In this document: one piece after another, positions 29,067 to 38,149 of the stretch
Position numbering within the stretch: the stretch's first letter is position 1
Layout: each line of letters starts with the position of its first letter
From: Peribacillus muralis
GTDB lineage: Bacteria; Bacillota; Bacilli; Bacillales; DSM-1321
Reading direction: 5' to 3'
Assembly (NCBI RefSeq): GCF_001645685.2
Contig: NZ_CP017080.1
Span: 982,001-1,046,000, forward strand
Length of the DNA stretch: 64,000 bases
Notes under the pieces: model-generated
Database searches by the model: none
What the model saw: the letters and a program-made list of their open reading frames with translations, nothing else
What the model was told of the DNA's origin: nothing
Position numbers and translations under genes: made by a program

Positions 29067-29073
29067 CTGTAGA

Positions 29074-29970
29074 TTAGATGTTACCATCAAATATTTCAGG
29101 TTTATCCAAGAATGGAGCTTCAATAACCAATTTTTCTTCGGTAATGGGGTGGGTGAATTCAATTTTCCGTGCATGCAGTGCTTGACGCGGAAAAATTTCT
29201 TTGCCGCCATACAAGGTATCTCCTGCCAAAGGATGGTTCAAATGGCTAAAATGCACCCTGATTTGGTGGGTTCGGCCGCTTTCCAAGGTACAGCTGACAA
29301 GCGACAAGTTTCTTTTGGGATCGTGATTAATCACCCGGTAATGCGTGACTGCAGTCTGTCCTGTCGGAGAAACCCTGCGTCTCGTAGCATGATGCCGATC
29401 GCGGCCAATTTTTTCTTTGATTTCCCCTTCCTTCTTATGGAGGGTTCCTTCGACCAATGCTACATACGTCCGTTTGATCTCCCTTTCTTCCAACATTCTA
29501 TCGAGCATCGAACCAATTAGGCGGTTCTTGGCAAAAAGCACCGCTCCGGTCGTGTCTTTATCAAGCCTATGAATATGCTTGATCATACAGCTTTGGCCGG
29601 TTTCTTGAAGATGGTGGGCGACTCCATTTATGAGGGAATGATTATCTCCTGGTCGGGAAGGATGCGTATCGATGCCAGCGGGTTTATTGGCTACAAGCAG
29701 CCACTCGTCCTCATATAAAATCGGGATCTCTAAGTTAGTCGCTTGAACGGCTTCATTTTCAACTGCCTCCATTAAAGGGATGCTGAGCAGATCTCCTTGT
29801 TGCAGGGTAGCGGACCATATAACAGCTTGACCATTGAGCTTCACTTCTTTACTCATTCTCCATTCATGTACCAGCTTCTTCGGTGCTCTCCACCGTTCCC
29901 TGAAGAGTTTTTCCAGAGAAAGTCCATTCCAATTTGGCAGTACTTTAATTAACATATTTTGATTATTCAT
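29074..29970 (-). CDS. RluA-family pseudouridine synthase (YhcT-like)
   Basis: Isomerises uridine to pseudouridine in RNA. The 298-residue protein has an S4-like N-terminal region and the RluA catalytic motif HRLDKDTTGAVLFAK with the essential Asp. SGRTHQIRVHFSHLNHPLAGDTLYGG is the second family signature. By size and by position next to a YhcU homologue it corresponds to B. subtilis YhcT. The start at 29970 is chosen for GGGA 8 bases upstream; ATG 29991 is possible but GGA directly abuts it. The target RNA is unknown. Confidence 0.85.
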   Translation of the reverse strand: MNNQNMLIKVLPNWNGLSLEKLFRERWRAPKKLVHEWRMSKEVKLNGQAVIWSATLQQGDLLSIPLMEAVENEAVQATNLEIPILYEDEWLLVANKPAGIDTHPSRPGDNHSLINGVAHHLQETGQSCMIKHIHRLDKDTTGAVLFAKNRLIGSMLDRMLEEREIKRTYVALVEGTLHKKEGEIKEKIGRDRHHATRRRVSPTGQTAVTHYRVINHDPKRNLSLVSCTLESGRTHQIRVHFSHLNHPLAGDTLYGGKEIFPRQALHARKIEFTHPITEEKLVIEAPFLDKPEIFDGNI

Positions 29971-30217
29971 ATCGAAATTTCCCAATATCATTCCTACTTT
30001 CGACTTATTTGGTTGAGTTTAAACGAAAAATATATATAATGATTACAGGTTATCCATGAAAAAAGTGATAATCGTCCTATTGTTAAGGTTAGTGTGGTGG
30101 AAATTACCACATATTTTTTACAATTTTTATGTTATTCTATTTGGAAAGAAATCGCTTGTCCTAGAATATACATATATTAGATAGGTCTAACGGATCTGAA
30201 AAAAGGTGGTTTTTTTA

Positions 30218-30637
30218 GTGAAGACGGTCTTTTCTTCAACGGAAGAACAAGAACAAGAAATAGCGAGACTCGTTTCGCGTTTCTACGAAACTGTATTTCC
30301 AAAATACTTTCCTGAAAGTGAAATCCTTCATTTTCGGAAGATAGGCGTTTTAGAGCCCAATCGCAGCACACCTACCTACTTGGGTACTTTAAGGGATGCT
30401 TATCAAGTGATGACTTGTCTGCATGTACTCCATTCCATCTTAGGTAAACTCCAGGAAGAAGATTCCATAATGATGGATTCCAGCTTGGCGGAATTGTTTA
30501 AACATAATATTACTTTATTAAATGAATACGGAATCTTTTTCCCTTTTTATTATGACCATTTTTCACGTGTAAATCATGAAGTGAGTAATGATATGCAGAT
30601 GATGGATATCCAAGTGGCGAATCAATATCTAGTATAA
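30218..30637 (+). CDS. yhcU: YhcU-like protein (DUF5365)
   Basis: A 139-residue cytosolic protein of a Bacillaceae-specific family without known function. Recognised by sequence character (EEQEQEIARLVSRFYETVFP, NRSTPTYLGTLRDAYQVMTC) and by its place beside yhcT. The GTG at 30218 is used because AAAGGTGG at 30202-30209 lies 8 bases upstream. It is divergent from the pseudouridine synthase gene and ends at a large hairpin. Confidence 0.75.
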   Translation: MKTVFSSTEEQEQEIARLVSRFYETVFPKYFPESEILHFRKIGVLEPNRSTPTYLGTLRDAYQVMTCLHVLHSILGKLQEEDSIMMDSSLAELFKHNITLLNEYGIFFPFYYDHFSRVNHEVSNDMQMMDIQVANQYLV

Positions 30638-30643
30638 GCCATA

Positions 30644-30698
30644 AAAAATGAGCAGGCTATAACGGGAGAAACAATTCCGTCAGGGCCGGCTCATTTTT
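30644..30698. terminator. Bidirectional terminator between yhcU and thioredoxin-like gene
   Basis: AAAAATGAGC pairs with GCTCATTTTT around an inner 35-base loop, giving U-tracts in both directions. Confidence 0.7.
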
Positions 30699-30703
30699 CA
30701 TCA

Positions 30704-31174
30704 TTAATTAATGTCGTTGTCCTCGAACCATTTTTTAAAGGTTTCCTCTTCTTTAAGTCCAACGATCCGTTCTTGTTCTTTTCCATTTTTATAGTGAACG
30801 ATGGTTGGGGTATCCTTGATGCCATAATCGCTCCACCCTTGCTCAAATTCCAATAGATTGTATTGAACAAGATCTATTCCCAGTTTTTCTGCCAATGGCG
30901 CTACGACCGGCGTGGTTTTTTCACTATAAGCATTTTTAGGACTATAGTAATAAACAGTCACGTCTTTATTATCCTTAAGGTCTTGCTCCAATTCCTGGGG
31001 CAATATCAAGTTTTGATAATTGGGGTCATCCAGCTGATTGACGGTGGCTGGGTCAAGTTTATCTTTGCCATACGGATTTCCCTTTGATTTTTCTTCTTTT
31101 TTCATCGTTGTCAAAACGCCCATCAGGACTAATAAAGCGACGATTATCACTAATAAAATAGCCATTTTCTTCAT
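30704..31174 (-). CDS. Membrane-anchored thioredoxin-like protein lacking CxxC
   Basis: 156 residues: an N-terminal anchor (MAILLVIIVALLVLMGVLTT), a linker, then a thioredoxin fold ending TPTIVHYKNGKEQERIVGLKEEE, with the cis-Pro in TPT. The position of the redox motif reads YYYSPKNAYSEKTTP. As I recall related Bacillus proteins, this is SPTCPHC, so both catalytic cysteines are replaced (Asn and Ser). It therefore cannot be a thiol oxidoreductase. The start overlaps the stop of a bdbC-like remnant (TAATG), its ancestral disulfide partner. AAGGAGG lies 10 bases upstream. It may be decaying or have a new role; the frame is intact. Confidence 0.75.
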   Translation of the reverse strand: MKKMAILLVIIVALLVLMGVLTTMKKEEKSKGNPYGKDKLDPATVNQLDDPNYQNLILPQELEQDLKDNKDVTVYYYSPKNAYSEKTTPVVAPLAEKLGIDLVQYNLLEFEQGWSDYGIKDTPTIVHYKNGKEQERIVGLKEEETFKKWFEDNDIN

Positions 31175-31319
31175 TAAGCTGCAACCTCCTTGAATCTTGT
31201 CCGTACGATGAAACTGCAAATGCATATGACGATGAATGCAGTCAAGGCTAGGAACGGGTTGGAAATGAAACCTACCCCGTAATTTATAGTCCTGTACATG
31301 GAATTCTTCCGCACGCATA
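31174..31319 (-). pseudogene. bdbC: 3' remnant of a bdbC-like disulfide formation gene
   Basis: On the minus strand one frame reads YACGRIPCTG and then stops; shifting one base gives NYGVGFISNPFLALTAFIV and RTRFKEVAA to the TAA at 31174. In BdbC/DsbB these two pieces are continuous (C..GVPCTGQYINWFGF-x-TIPFLALTAF). So the C-terminal periplasmic cysteine segment and last membrane helix survive, split by a frameshift, and the N-terminal two thirds (with the CxxC) are gone. The TAATG overlap with the next gene is preserved. Confidence 0.65.
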
Positions 31320-31688
31320 GGTATGGTCGGGAATTGATGATACATGGAAACTCACGTATCGATTTGGATAATATAATGGTAAAAAGCTAATTCACTTTAC
31401 TAATGATTGCTATTTTTAAAAAAGGATATAGGATGATTCGCGGGAAGCAGCTCAGGCTAAAAACAAAATGTTTTCGTCACTGGGCTTTGTTCATTCCTGG
31501 TTCCTCTTCCCCATCTCTTTTTCCCCTAAAGAAAAGTATAGTATGTATGGATGGGGTCTGTAAAATATATATTCTTTTTCGGGGTATATTAGCCAAGCAA
31601 TTGCGAAAAACATGGATAGGAACAGTTGTTTTAATTTTTGAATAAGGGGTATAATTCTTATGGAAGAGATTAAAGGAGTCTGAGGAAA
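31320..31688. other. Intergenic region, no gene seen
   Basis: Short frames on both strands (31403-31645, 31477-31709) lack ribosome sites and protein-like composition. AAAGGAG at 31673-31679 and GAGGAAA before 31689 serve the next gene. Confidence 0.4.
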
Positions 31689-33236
31689 ATGCCAAATTTG
31701 GACCTGCAAAAGTATGAAAAAATAATGGAAATTCGTAACATGAGACTAGAAGATATAGATGAAATAATCACCCTGCAATCGAGTTGCTTTCCGGGAATGG
31801 TCCCATGGAAGCGTGAACAGCTAGAGAGCCATCTGGAAATTTTTCCTGAAGGGCAATTTGTAGCGGAATATGATGGAAAAGTGATTGGCTCATGCTCGAG
31901 CCTAATTATTAATTTTGACGAATATGATGATCGCCATACATGGGACGATGTAACCGATAATGGTTATATCACGAACCATAATCCGGACGGGTATAACCTA
32001 TATGGAATTGAGGTCATGGTCCATCCTAATTTTCGCAGGATGAAAATTGGACAAAGGCTGTATGATTCAAGAAAAGAACTCGTTGCACAGCTGAATTTGA
32101 AGAGCATCATCATCGGCGGCAGGATCCCTAATTACCATAAACATGCTGAGGAGCTTATGCCAAGGGAATATGTGAAAGAAGTGCAGTTACATAAAATATA
32201 TGACCCAGTGCTTTCATTCCAGCTGCTAAATGGATTCACGCTCATGAGGATCAATCCGAATTACTTGCCGGATGATCTGCAATCGAATAAGTATGCCACG
32301 CTCATGGAGTGGAATAATGTCGATTACCAGGCGAAATCCAAACGTTATTACAAAACCTCAGAACCTGTTAGGATCTGTGTGGTGCAATACATGCTGCGCA
32401 AGATCGATTCATTCGATGACTTCGCAAACCAAGTCGAGTATTTCACTGATGTTGCATCGGATGCTAATGCTGATTTCGCGGTATTCCCGGAATTGTTCAC
32501 GACCCAGCTGATGTCATTCTTAAATGAAAGATCGCCTAGCTTGGCTGTAAGGAAGCTTTCTGATTTCACGGAGCAGTATATCGAATTGTTCACCACATTA
32601 GCTGTAAGGTATAATATTAATATCATCGGCGGTTCCCATTTCGTAAAAGAGGACGATGATAACATTTACAATATCGCGTATTTATTCCGTCGTGACGGTA
32701 CGATTGAAAAGCAATATAAGATTCATATCACACCGAATGAAAAGAAATGGTGGGGGATCAACGCAGGCGACCGCGTTCGTGTCTTCGATACGGATTGTGG
32801 GAAAATTGCGATCCAAATTTGTTATGATATTGAGTTTCCGGAGCTTGCCCGGATTGCTACCGACATGGGAGCCAAAATCATATTCACTCCATTTTGCACT
32901 GAAGACAGGCAAGGTTATTTGCGCGTTCGTTATTGTGCGCAGGCACGTGCTGTGGAAAATCAAATTTATACCGTCATTTCCGGAACGGTCGGTAATTTGC
33001 CGCAAACGGAAAATATGGATATCCAATATGCCCAATCGGGAATTTTTGCTCCATCCGATTTCGAATTTGCTCGTGACGGCATAGTCGGGGAAACGAGCCC
33101 GAACTTGGAGATGGTCATGATTGGCGATGTTGACCTGGAAATATTGCGTCGAGAAAGACAATCAGGGACAGTAAGGCAATTAAAAGATCGCCGTCATGAT
33201 TTATACAAGATACAATATCAAAAAGGTGGAAAATAA
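31689..33236 (+). CDS. yhcX: GNAT acetyltransferase-nitrilase fusion (YhcX-like)
   Basis: Two-domain protein of 515 residues. Residues about 15-200 form a GNAT domain (EVMVHPNFRRMKIGQRLYDSRKEL is the acetyl-CoA region). Residues about 225-500 form a carbon-nitrogen hydrolase with the triad Glu in FPELFT, Lys in EKQYKIHITP and Cys in IQICYDIEFPE. Both active regions look intact. It matches B. subtilis YhcX in architecture and position. The natural substrate is not known. Confidence 0.92.
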   Translation: MPNLDLQKYEKIMEIRNMRLEDIDEIITLQSSCFPGMVPWKREQLESHLEIFPEGQFVAEYDGKVIGSCSSLIINFDEYDDRHTWDDVTDNGYITNHNPDGYNLYGIEVMVHPNFRRMKIGQRLYDSRKELVAQLNLKSIIIGGRIPNYHKHAEELMPREYVKEVQLHKIYDPVLSFQLLNGFTLMRINPNYLPDDLQSNKYATLMEWNNVDYQAKSKRYYKTSEPVRICVVQYMLRKIDSFDDFANQVEYFTDVASDANADFAVFPELFTTQLMSFLNERSPSLAVRKLSDFTEQYIELFTTLAVRYNINIIGGSHFVKEDDDNIYNIAYLFRRDGTIEKQYKIHITPNEKKWWGINAGDRVRVFDTDCGKIAIQICYDIEFPELARIATDMGAKIIFTPFCTEDRQGYLRVRYCAQARAVENQIYTVISGTVGNLPQTENMDIQYAQSGIFAPSDFEFARDGIVGETSPNLEMVMIGDVDLEILRRERQSGTVRQLKDRRHDLYKIQYQKGGK

Positions 33237-33388
33237 AGCAGTTAAAGAGCTCGTGATGAGAAGTGACGCTTCGTGTGTTTCCTCTCATTTCGAGCCTTTA
33301 CTTCATTTATTGGAAATAATGTGATAATTTTGTATATGTAAGCTAGATACATAAAACATAGTGAAGCGTTTGGGAGGAGATGTTGGAT

Positions 33389-35119
33389 ATGGACTGGAAA
33401 ACGTTATATACCAAATGGGCCGGGTACCAGAATTTAAATGGGGAGTTACGTGTCCTCCTTGAGAAAATGGAGCGGGATGAAGCAAAGCTGGAAGATGCTT
33501 TTTATAAGAACCTGGAGTTTGGGACAGGCGGCATGCGCGGGGAAATCGGAGCAGGAACAAACCGGATGAATCTCTATACGGTGAGGAAGGCTACGGCGGG
33601 GCTGGCCCAATTCATCACTTCGTTTGGCGAAAAGGCAAAAGAAAGAGGCGCCGTGATCGCGTATGATTCAAGACATAAGTCTCCCGAATTTGCACTTGAA
33701 GCAGCTAAAACATTAGGGACATTTGGGGTGAAGGCTTATTTATTCGATGAATTGCGCCCGACTCCCGAATTATCTTTTGCTGTGCGGGAGCTGAATGCTT
33801 TTGCTGGAATCGTCATAACCGCAAGCCACAACCCACCCGAGTATAATGGATATAAGGTTTATGGCGAAGATGGGGCCCAACTGACGCCAAATGCTGCAGA
33901 TCAAGTGATCGGCTATGTGAATGGCATTGAAAGTGAGCTTGATATTCAGATTGAAGAAGTTGAAGCTCTAAAAGAGAAGGGGCTTATCGAAATTGTCGGT
34001 GAGGAGTTGGATGCAGCTTATAACCGGGAATTACTGACAGTTCCCGAGAATGCTGAGCTGGCAGAGGAAATCGATGTGTCGATCGTTTTTACGCCGCTTC
34101 ATGGAACGGCTAATAAATCAGTCAGGAGGGCACTGAAAAGCCTAGGTTATCAAAATTTACATATTGTTAAGGAGCAGGAACTGCCAGATCCTGATTTTTC
34201 GACAGTGAAGTCACCAAACCCCGAAGAACCAGCGGCATTTGAAATGGCCATCGAGCTCGGAAACAAAGTTGAGGCCGATTTATTAATCGCAACAGATCCG
34301 GATGCCGATAGGTTGGGGATTGCGGTGAAAAACGAATCAGGGCAGTACGTCGTGCTGACGGGAAATCAAACGGGCGCCCTTTTCCTTGATTATTTACTTG
34401 CACAGAAAAAGGAAAAAGATGAAATTCCAACAAATGGAGTCGTCTTAAAAACGATCGTCACTTCAGAAATAGGCAGGGCAATTGCCAGATCCTATGGATT
34501 GCCTACGGTAGATGTACTTACCGGTTTTAAATTCATCGCCGAGAAAATCCGGCAATATAATGAAACTGGGCAACATAGCTTTTTGTTCGGATATGAAGAG
34601 TCATATGGTTATTTGATTAAAGACTTTGCCCGTGATAAAGATGCGATTCAAGCGGCAGTGCTCGCTGTAGAGGTTTGTGCTTATTATAAAAAACAGGGAC
34701 TGACTCTTTATGAAGGGTTATTGAACGTTTTCGAAAAATATGGCTTCTACTTGGAAGGGTTGCGCTCGTTGACGCTGAAGGGAATTGAGGGTGCAAAGCA
34801 GATTTCTGGAATACTGAATCAATTCAGGGAAAATCCTCCTGCTCAAATTGCAGGCAGTCGAGTAACCATAGTGGAAGATTATCAGAGCAGCAAGAAACGT
34901 ACGCTGCCCTCAAACGCAGAAGAACTGATTGAGCTTCCTAAATCGAACGTTTTAAAGTATTTCCTGGAAGATGGCACATGGGTATGTCTTCGTCCATCCG
35001 GCACGGAACCGAAAATTAAATTCTACTTCGGTGTTCAAGGTAAAACAATGTCTAAAGCTGAATCCAAGTTATCGGCAGTGATGACGAATTTTATGGACCA
35101 GATTGAAGCATTGGTTTAA
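33389..35119 (+). CDS. pgcA: Phosphoglucomutase/phosphomannomutase PgcA
   Basis: Interconverts glucose 6- and 1-phosphate, feeding UDP-glucose, glycolipid and teichoic acid synthesis. The 576-residue alpha-D-phosphohexomutase has the phospho-Ser loop [13 protein letters not shown] (Ser146), metal loop [21 protein letters not shown] and the phosphate-binding RPSGTEPK. I start at ATG 33389 ([10 protein letters not shown]), which aligns with the known protein. ATG 33380 is 2 bases from GGGAGG; 33389 is 11 away. The glycosyltransferase at 11630 would use UDP-glucose from this route. Confidence 0.93.
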   Translation: MDWKTLYTKWAGYQNLNGELRVLLEKMERDEAKLEDAFYKNLEFGTGGMRGEIGAGTNRMNLYTVRKATAGLAQFITSFGEKAKERGAVIAYDSRHKSPEFALEAAKTLGTFGVKAYLFDELRPTPELSFAVRELNAFAGIVITASHNPPEYNGYKVYGEDGAQLTPNAADQVIGYVNGIESELDIQIEEVEALKEKGLIEIVGEELDAAYNRELLTVPENAELAEEIDVSIVFTPLHGTANKSVRRALKSLGYQNLHIVKEQELPDPDFSTVKSPNPEEPAAFEMAIELGNKVEADLLIATDPDADRLGIAVKNESGQYVVLTGNQTGALFLDYLLAQKKEKDEIPTNGVVLKTIVTSEIGRAIARSYGLPTVDVLTGFKFIAEKIRQYNETGQHSFLFGYEESYGYLIKDFARDKDAIQAAVLAVEVCAYYKKQGLTLYEGLLNVFEKYGFYLEGLRSLTLKGIEGAKQISGILNQFRENPPAQIAGSRVTIVEDYQSSKKRTLPSNAEELIELPKSNVLKYFLEDGTWVCLRPSGTEPKIKFYFGVQGKTMSKAESKLSAVMTNFMDQIEALV

Positions 35120-35161
35120 GGAATTAATATGTAAAGAAAAGGTTTCGGTCATCCTTACAAA

Positions 35162-35206
35162 CTGTAGATAAACTCGAGCATGATGGAGTTTGTCTACAGT
35201 TTTTTT
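35162..35206 (+). terminator. Dispersed terminator hairpin, copy 3 of 3 (pgcA terminator)
   Basis: CTGTAGATAAACTC pairs with GAGTTTGTCTACAG over 14 bp with one G-U, followed by seven T. The rest of 35207-35551 shows no gene. Confidence 0.85.
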
Positions 35207-35551
35207 GAGTGTTTTGTACATTGACCATTCATTCCAATGCACTTTGAATGGAACCGGAGTTAGATCGCGATTGCCTAGAAGTTGGACAATCAATACTTCG
35301 GTCACTTCACTTCAGGTGCTCCCTTACCAATGTCCATGCGGTGGCCTTTGAGTACTCGAATTCAATATTATCAAAAGGGTTTCGTTTTTGTTGTCAATAG
35401 AGGGATATCGCATATAAATATTCAGGAACCGATCATGTAATTTTTCAAGGTATTTCTGCTTTAATTTTGTTATACTGAATTGGCGAGTGATGGAAGTCAA
35501 TCGATTATCATCTAAACTAAGAGAGAGTTGACAATGGGAGGGGACTAATAC

Positions 35552-36079
35552 ATGAAGTTAGTGATTATTAATGGTTCACCACGTAAACAAGGGCGTACAG
35601 GGATTGCATCACGTTACATATCCAAGAAATACGGAGCGGAACTTATCGACCTAAGCAATAGTGAGATTCCTTTATATTCAGGTGAAGGTGAACAATATCA
35701 ATTAGAAGTGATTCAAGGTCTTCGTAAAAGCATCGAGGAAGCGGATGGGGTGATTCTTACGACTCCTGAATATCATGGTTCGATGAGTGGTGCTTTGAAG
35801 AATGCTTTGGATTTTCTTAGCAGTGAGCAATTCGCACATAAACCAGTGGCATTACTTGCTGTTTCCGGCGGAGGGAAAGGCGGGATCAACGCCTTGAATT
35901 CCGTGAGGACGGTAGGGCGCAGCCTCTACGCCAATGTGATCCCAAAACAATTGGTTCTTGATCCACATTGCTTCGATTATGAAAAAGATGGTTTATTTGA
36001 AGAGTCAGCCGTACTTGTAGAAGGTTTACTCGAGGAACTTAAATTGTATGCAACAGCATATGCAACGATAAAAAAATAA
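35552..36079 (+). CDS. azoR1: NADPH azoreductase/FMN reductase (AzoR1/YhdA-like)
   Basis: 175-residue flavodoxin-fold reductase. INGSPRKQGRTGIA is the FMN-binding loop; TTPEYHGSMSGALKNALDFLSSEQF is nearly the YhdA sequence as I remember it, and LLAVSGGGKGGINALNSVRTV is also conserved. Family members reduce azo dyes, quinones or chromate with NADPH and FMN. Its place after pgcA matches B. subtilis yhdA. A promoter is likely in the preceding 340 bases. Confidence 0.88.
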   Translation: MKLVIINGSPRKQGRTGIASRYISKKYGAELIDLSNSEIPLYSGEGEQYQLEVIQGLRKSIEEADGVILTTPEYHGSMSGALKNALDFLSSEQFAHKPVALLAVSGGGKGGINALNSVRTVGRSLYANVIPKQLVLDPHCFDYEKDGLFEESAVLVEGLLEELKLYATAYATIKK

Positions 36080-36087
36080 TGGAATGA

Positions 36088-36120
36088 GGGTCAGGTATTT
36101 GCATACCTGACCCTTCCTTG
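36088..36120 (+). terminator. Terminator of azoR1
   Basis: A perfect 11-bp stem (GGGTCAGGTAT with ATACCTGACCC) with loop TTGC; TTCCTTGTTTT follows. Confidence 0.85.
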
Positions 36121-36206
36121 TTTTAAAGGATTTCACCAGCCAAAGTTTATCCCGAATCCGAATCTTCTTGTATATATTTTCCCGTATTGCAAAAGCTATA
36201 GTTGAT

Positions 36207-36449
36207 TTATCCTGGAAGTTCACTTAAATAAGCATTTGTTTTTTCGGCAGCATGATCCAAATACCGAAGCAGGGCATACAGCTCAGATTGAACGATTTGA
36301 TAATCATGCTCAAACCTGTACGCGTGTAAAAAATGTTCGATTTTTTTCGAAAGAATGTGGTCTTTCGTTCGTACCATTAGTATTAACAAGCTGTCCCAAT
36401 CAGAACGATGTGTGTGAAACAATGCTTGATCATAGTCCGCGATCCTCAT
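36207..36449 (-). CDS. yhdB: YhdB-like small protein
   Basis: 80-residue soluble protein (MRIADYDQALFHTHRSDWDS, then LLILMVRTKDHILSKKIEHF) of the YhdB-like family, function unknown. GGGGGAG precedes the ATG. It follows azoR1/yhdA, as yhdB does in B. subtilis, which supports the call, though here it is on the opposite strand to azoR1. Confidence 0.75.
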   Translation of the reverse strand: MRIADYDQALFHTHRSDWDSLLILMVRTKDHILSKKIEHFLHAYRFEHDYQIVQSELYALLRYLDHAAEKTNAYLSELPG

Positions 36450-36581
36450 GTAGTTCTCCCCCTTATTAAGGAGCTATTTGTATTTTGTTCAGTTCGGGTC
36501 AGAACCTCTCCTTACAATAAGTGGCGATGTATTTGGACCGCGGTTGTTGCTTTTTACCTGAATAAAAACAAAGGTGAGTAC

Positions 36582-37550
36582 ATGAGAAAAATAATGCTGA
36601 TCGTAATAATGGCCTTGATTTTTTTTCCGGAAACAAAAAGGGCAGAAGCCGTGTATTCCCCTGAACGTATGGAGGTCGACCTGAAACAAATCCAGGAGCA
36701 ATATCAATTGGACGTACAAATAATCGGCCAAACGGAAAAAGGAAAAGATATTAAAGCAGTCAAGTTAGGAAATGGGAAAAAAGCGATTTTGCTTGTCGGA
36801 TCACATCATGGCCGCGAATGGCTAAGCTCGAAACTCCTGATGGCGATGCTTGGAGAATATGCAGCCGCATATCGTGCAGGAAAGCCCGTTGAAGGTTACC
36901 CTGCGGGATTACTGGATCAAGTCAGCATATGGTTTATTCCGATGCTGAATCCGGATGGCGTCAGCATTCAGCAAGGCGATTTATCAAGCTTGAATGTTCT
37001 TGAAAAAATATCCGTCTGGAAGATGAACAGGTATAGTGCGAATTGGTCACGTTGGAAGGCAAATGCCAAAGGGATTGACTTGAATAGGCAATATCCGGCC
37101 GGATGGAAAGAAGTCATGAGCGATGAAACGAAACCAGCTTACCGGTTTTTTAAAGGGAGACAGCCCCTTCAGGCAGCCGAGGCTAAGGCGCTCGTGAAAT
37201 TCACTAAGGAAATTGATCCTCTTGTTGCGGTTTCCTACCATACGTCGGGAAGGGAAATCTTTTGGCATTATCACAATAAACGCGAAAATATGGCGAGGGA
37301 TTATGGAATTGCCAAAAAAACGGCGGAATTGACTGGCTATGAACTGACCTTTCCCGAAAAAGAAGCGGTAGGCAGCGGATTTACCGATTGGTTCATCACT
37401 AAATTCAATCGTCCAGGTATGACAATCGAGCTAAGTTATTTAGTGGATGAAACAAATCCGCCAATGTCTGTATTTCCCGAGGAATGGGAAAGGAACCGGG
37501 CCATTGGAATCATGCTTGTAAAAGAAGCGAACGAGATGCATAACAATTGA
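36582..37550 (+). CDS. Secreted M14 zinc carboxypeptidase
   Basis: 322 residues starting with a signal peptide (MRKIMLIVIMALIFFPETKR, then AEA). Zinc ligands are in GSHHGREWLSS (His-x2-Glu) and the later His of AVSYHTSGREIFWHYH; WFIPMLNPDGV and GIDLNRQYPAGW are standard M14 segments, and TIELSYLVDETNPP holds the catalytic Glu. It probably trims cell-wall peptides (gamma-D-Glu-meso-DAP type) or medium peptides. ATG 36582 follows AAGGTGAG at a short 3-base distance; the 58-codon extension upstream reads through non-coding sequence. Confidence 0.87.
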   Translation: MRKIMLIVIMALIFFPETKRAEAVYSPERMEVDLKQIQEQYQLDVQIIGQTEKGKDIKAVKLGNGKKAILLVGSHHGREWLSSKLLMAMLGEYAAAYRAGKPVEGYPAGLLDQVSIWFIPMLNPDGVSIQQGDLSSLNVLEKISVWKMNRYSANWSRWKANAKGIDLNRQYPAGWKEVMSDETKPAYRFFKGRQPLQAAEAKALVKFTKEIDPLVAVSYHTSGREIFWHYHNKRENMARDYGIAKKTAELTGYELTFPEKEAVGSGFTDWFITKFNRPGMTIELSYLVDETNPPMSVFPEEWERNRAIGIMLVKEANEMHNN

Positions 37551-37600
37551 ACGATATTACATAATAATACGTAAGAGTAACTTATAAGGAGGAAAACTGT

Positions 37601-37924
37601 TTGAAGAAAGTCATCATGATATTTATGGGAGTTTTTTTGCTTTTCCAGTCAGGGTCGATTTTAGTTGAAGCCGCCGAAAAGCCCGATTATGAAAAATATG
37701 GAAAGATAGCGATTGCTGTCGTCCAAGCGGATTATCCCGGAAATGAAGTTACTGATTATGAATATAAGGGGAGAAAAACGGTAGCGAAGAATTTTGTCGA
37801 AGACGATTTTAAATTTTTGGTCTCAGCCAATGGAGTGGAGTTCAATGTCATCGTGACTGTGCAACATGATTTACGGAACAAAAAATTACTTAGTTTAAAG
37901 GTTGCCGAGCAAAAAGGAAAGTGA
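37601..37924 (+). CDS. yhdC: Secreted DUF3889 protein (YhdC-like)
   Basis: 107 residues with a signal peptide (MKKVIMIFMGVFLLFQSGSI, then LVEA) and one small domain of the DUF3889 family, PepSY-like in pattern (YEKYGKIAIAVVQADYPGNEVTDYEYKGRK). Begins with TTG at 37601, 8 bases after AAGGAGG. Position near yhdB matches B. subtilis yhdC. Function unknown. Confidence 0.8.
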   Translation: MKKVIMIFMGVFLLFQSGSILVEAAEKPDYEKYGKIAIAVVQADYPGNEVTDYEYKGRKTVAKNFVEDDFKFLVSANGVEFNVIVTVQHDLRNKKLLSLKVAEQKGK

Positions 37925-37960
37925 TTTCAGTATACGAAAAGAAGGGATTGCACCTTGCCG

Positions 37961-37989
37961 AACATCTTCGCCTTCAGAAGATGTTTTTT
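37961..37989 (+). terminator. Terminator of DUF3889 gene
   Basis: AACATCTTC pairs with GAAGATGTT, merging into a seven-T tract. Confidence 0.85.
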
Positions 37990-38149
37990 CTGCATTCTTT
38001 GGAAAACGGCGGAAAAATGCACGGCTTAAGTTGTTATAATGATTGTCCATATGATGTTACCAAGAATTTTTGATTGCTTTTATGAGCTGCAAACCAGTAT
38101 AGTTAGTATTGATTGAAACAATATAGCTTGATATTAGGGGTAGCAAAAC

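Noticed and set aside
35230..35345. Possible third copy of the degenerate Bacillaceae repeat.
   Set aside because: Only short matches such as GGTGCTCCCTTACC; too weak to separate from chance.
36408..36581. N-terminal extension of the M14 peptidase.
   Set aside because: It overlaps the yhdB start region and its composition is not protein-like; the signal peptide begins at 36582.
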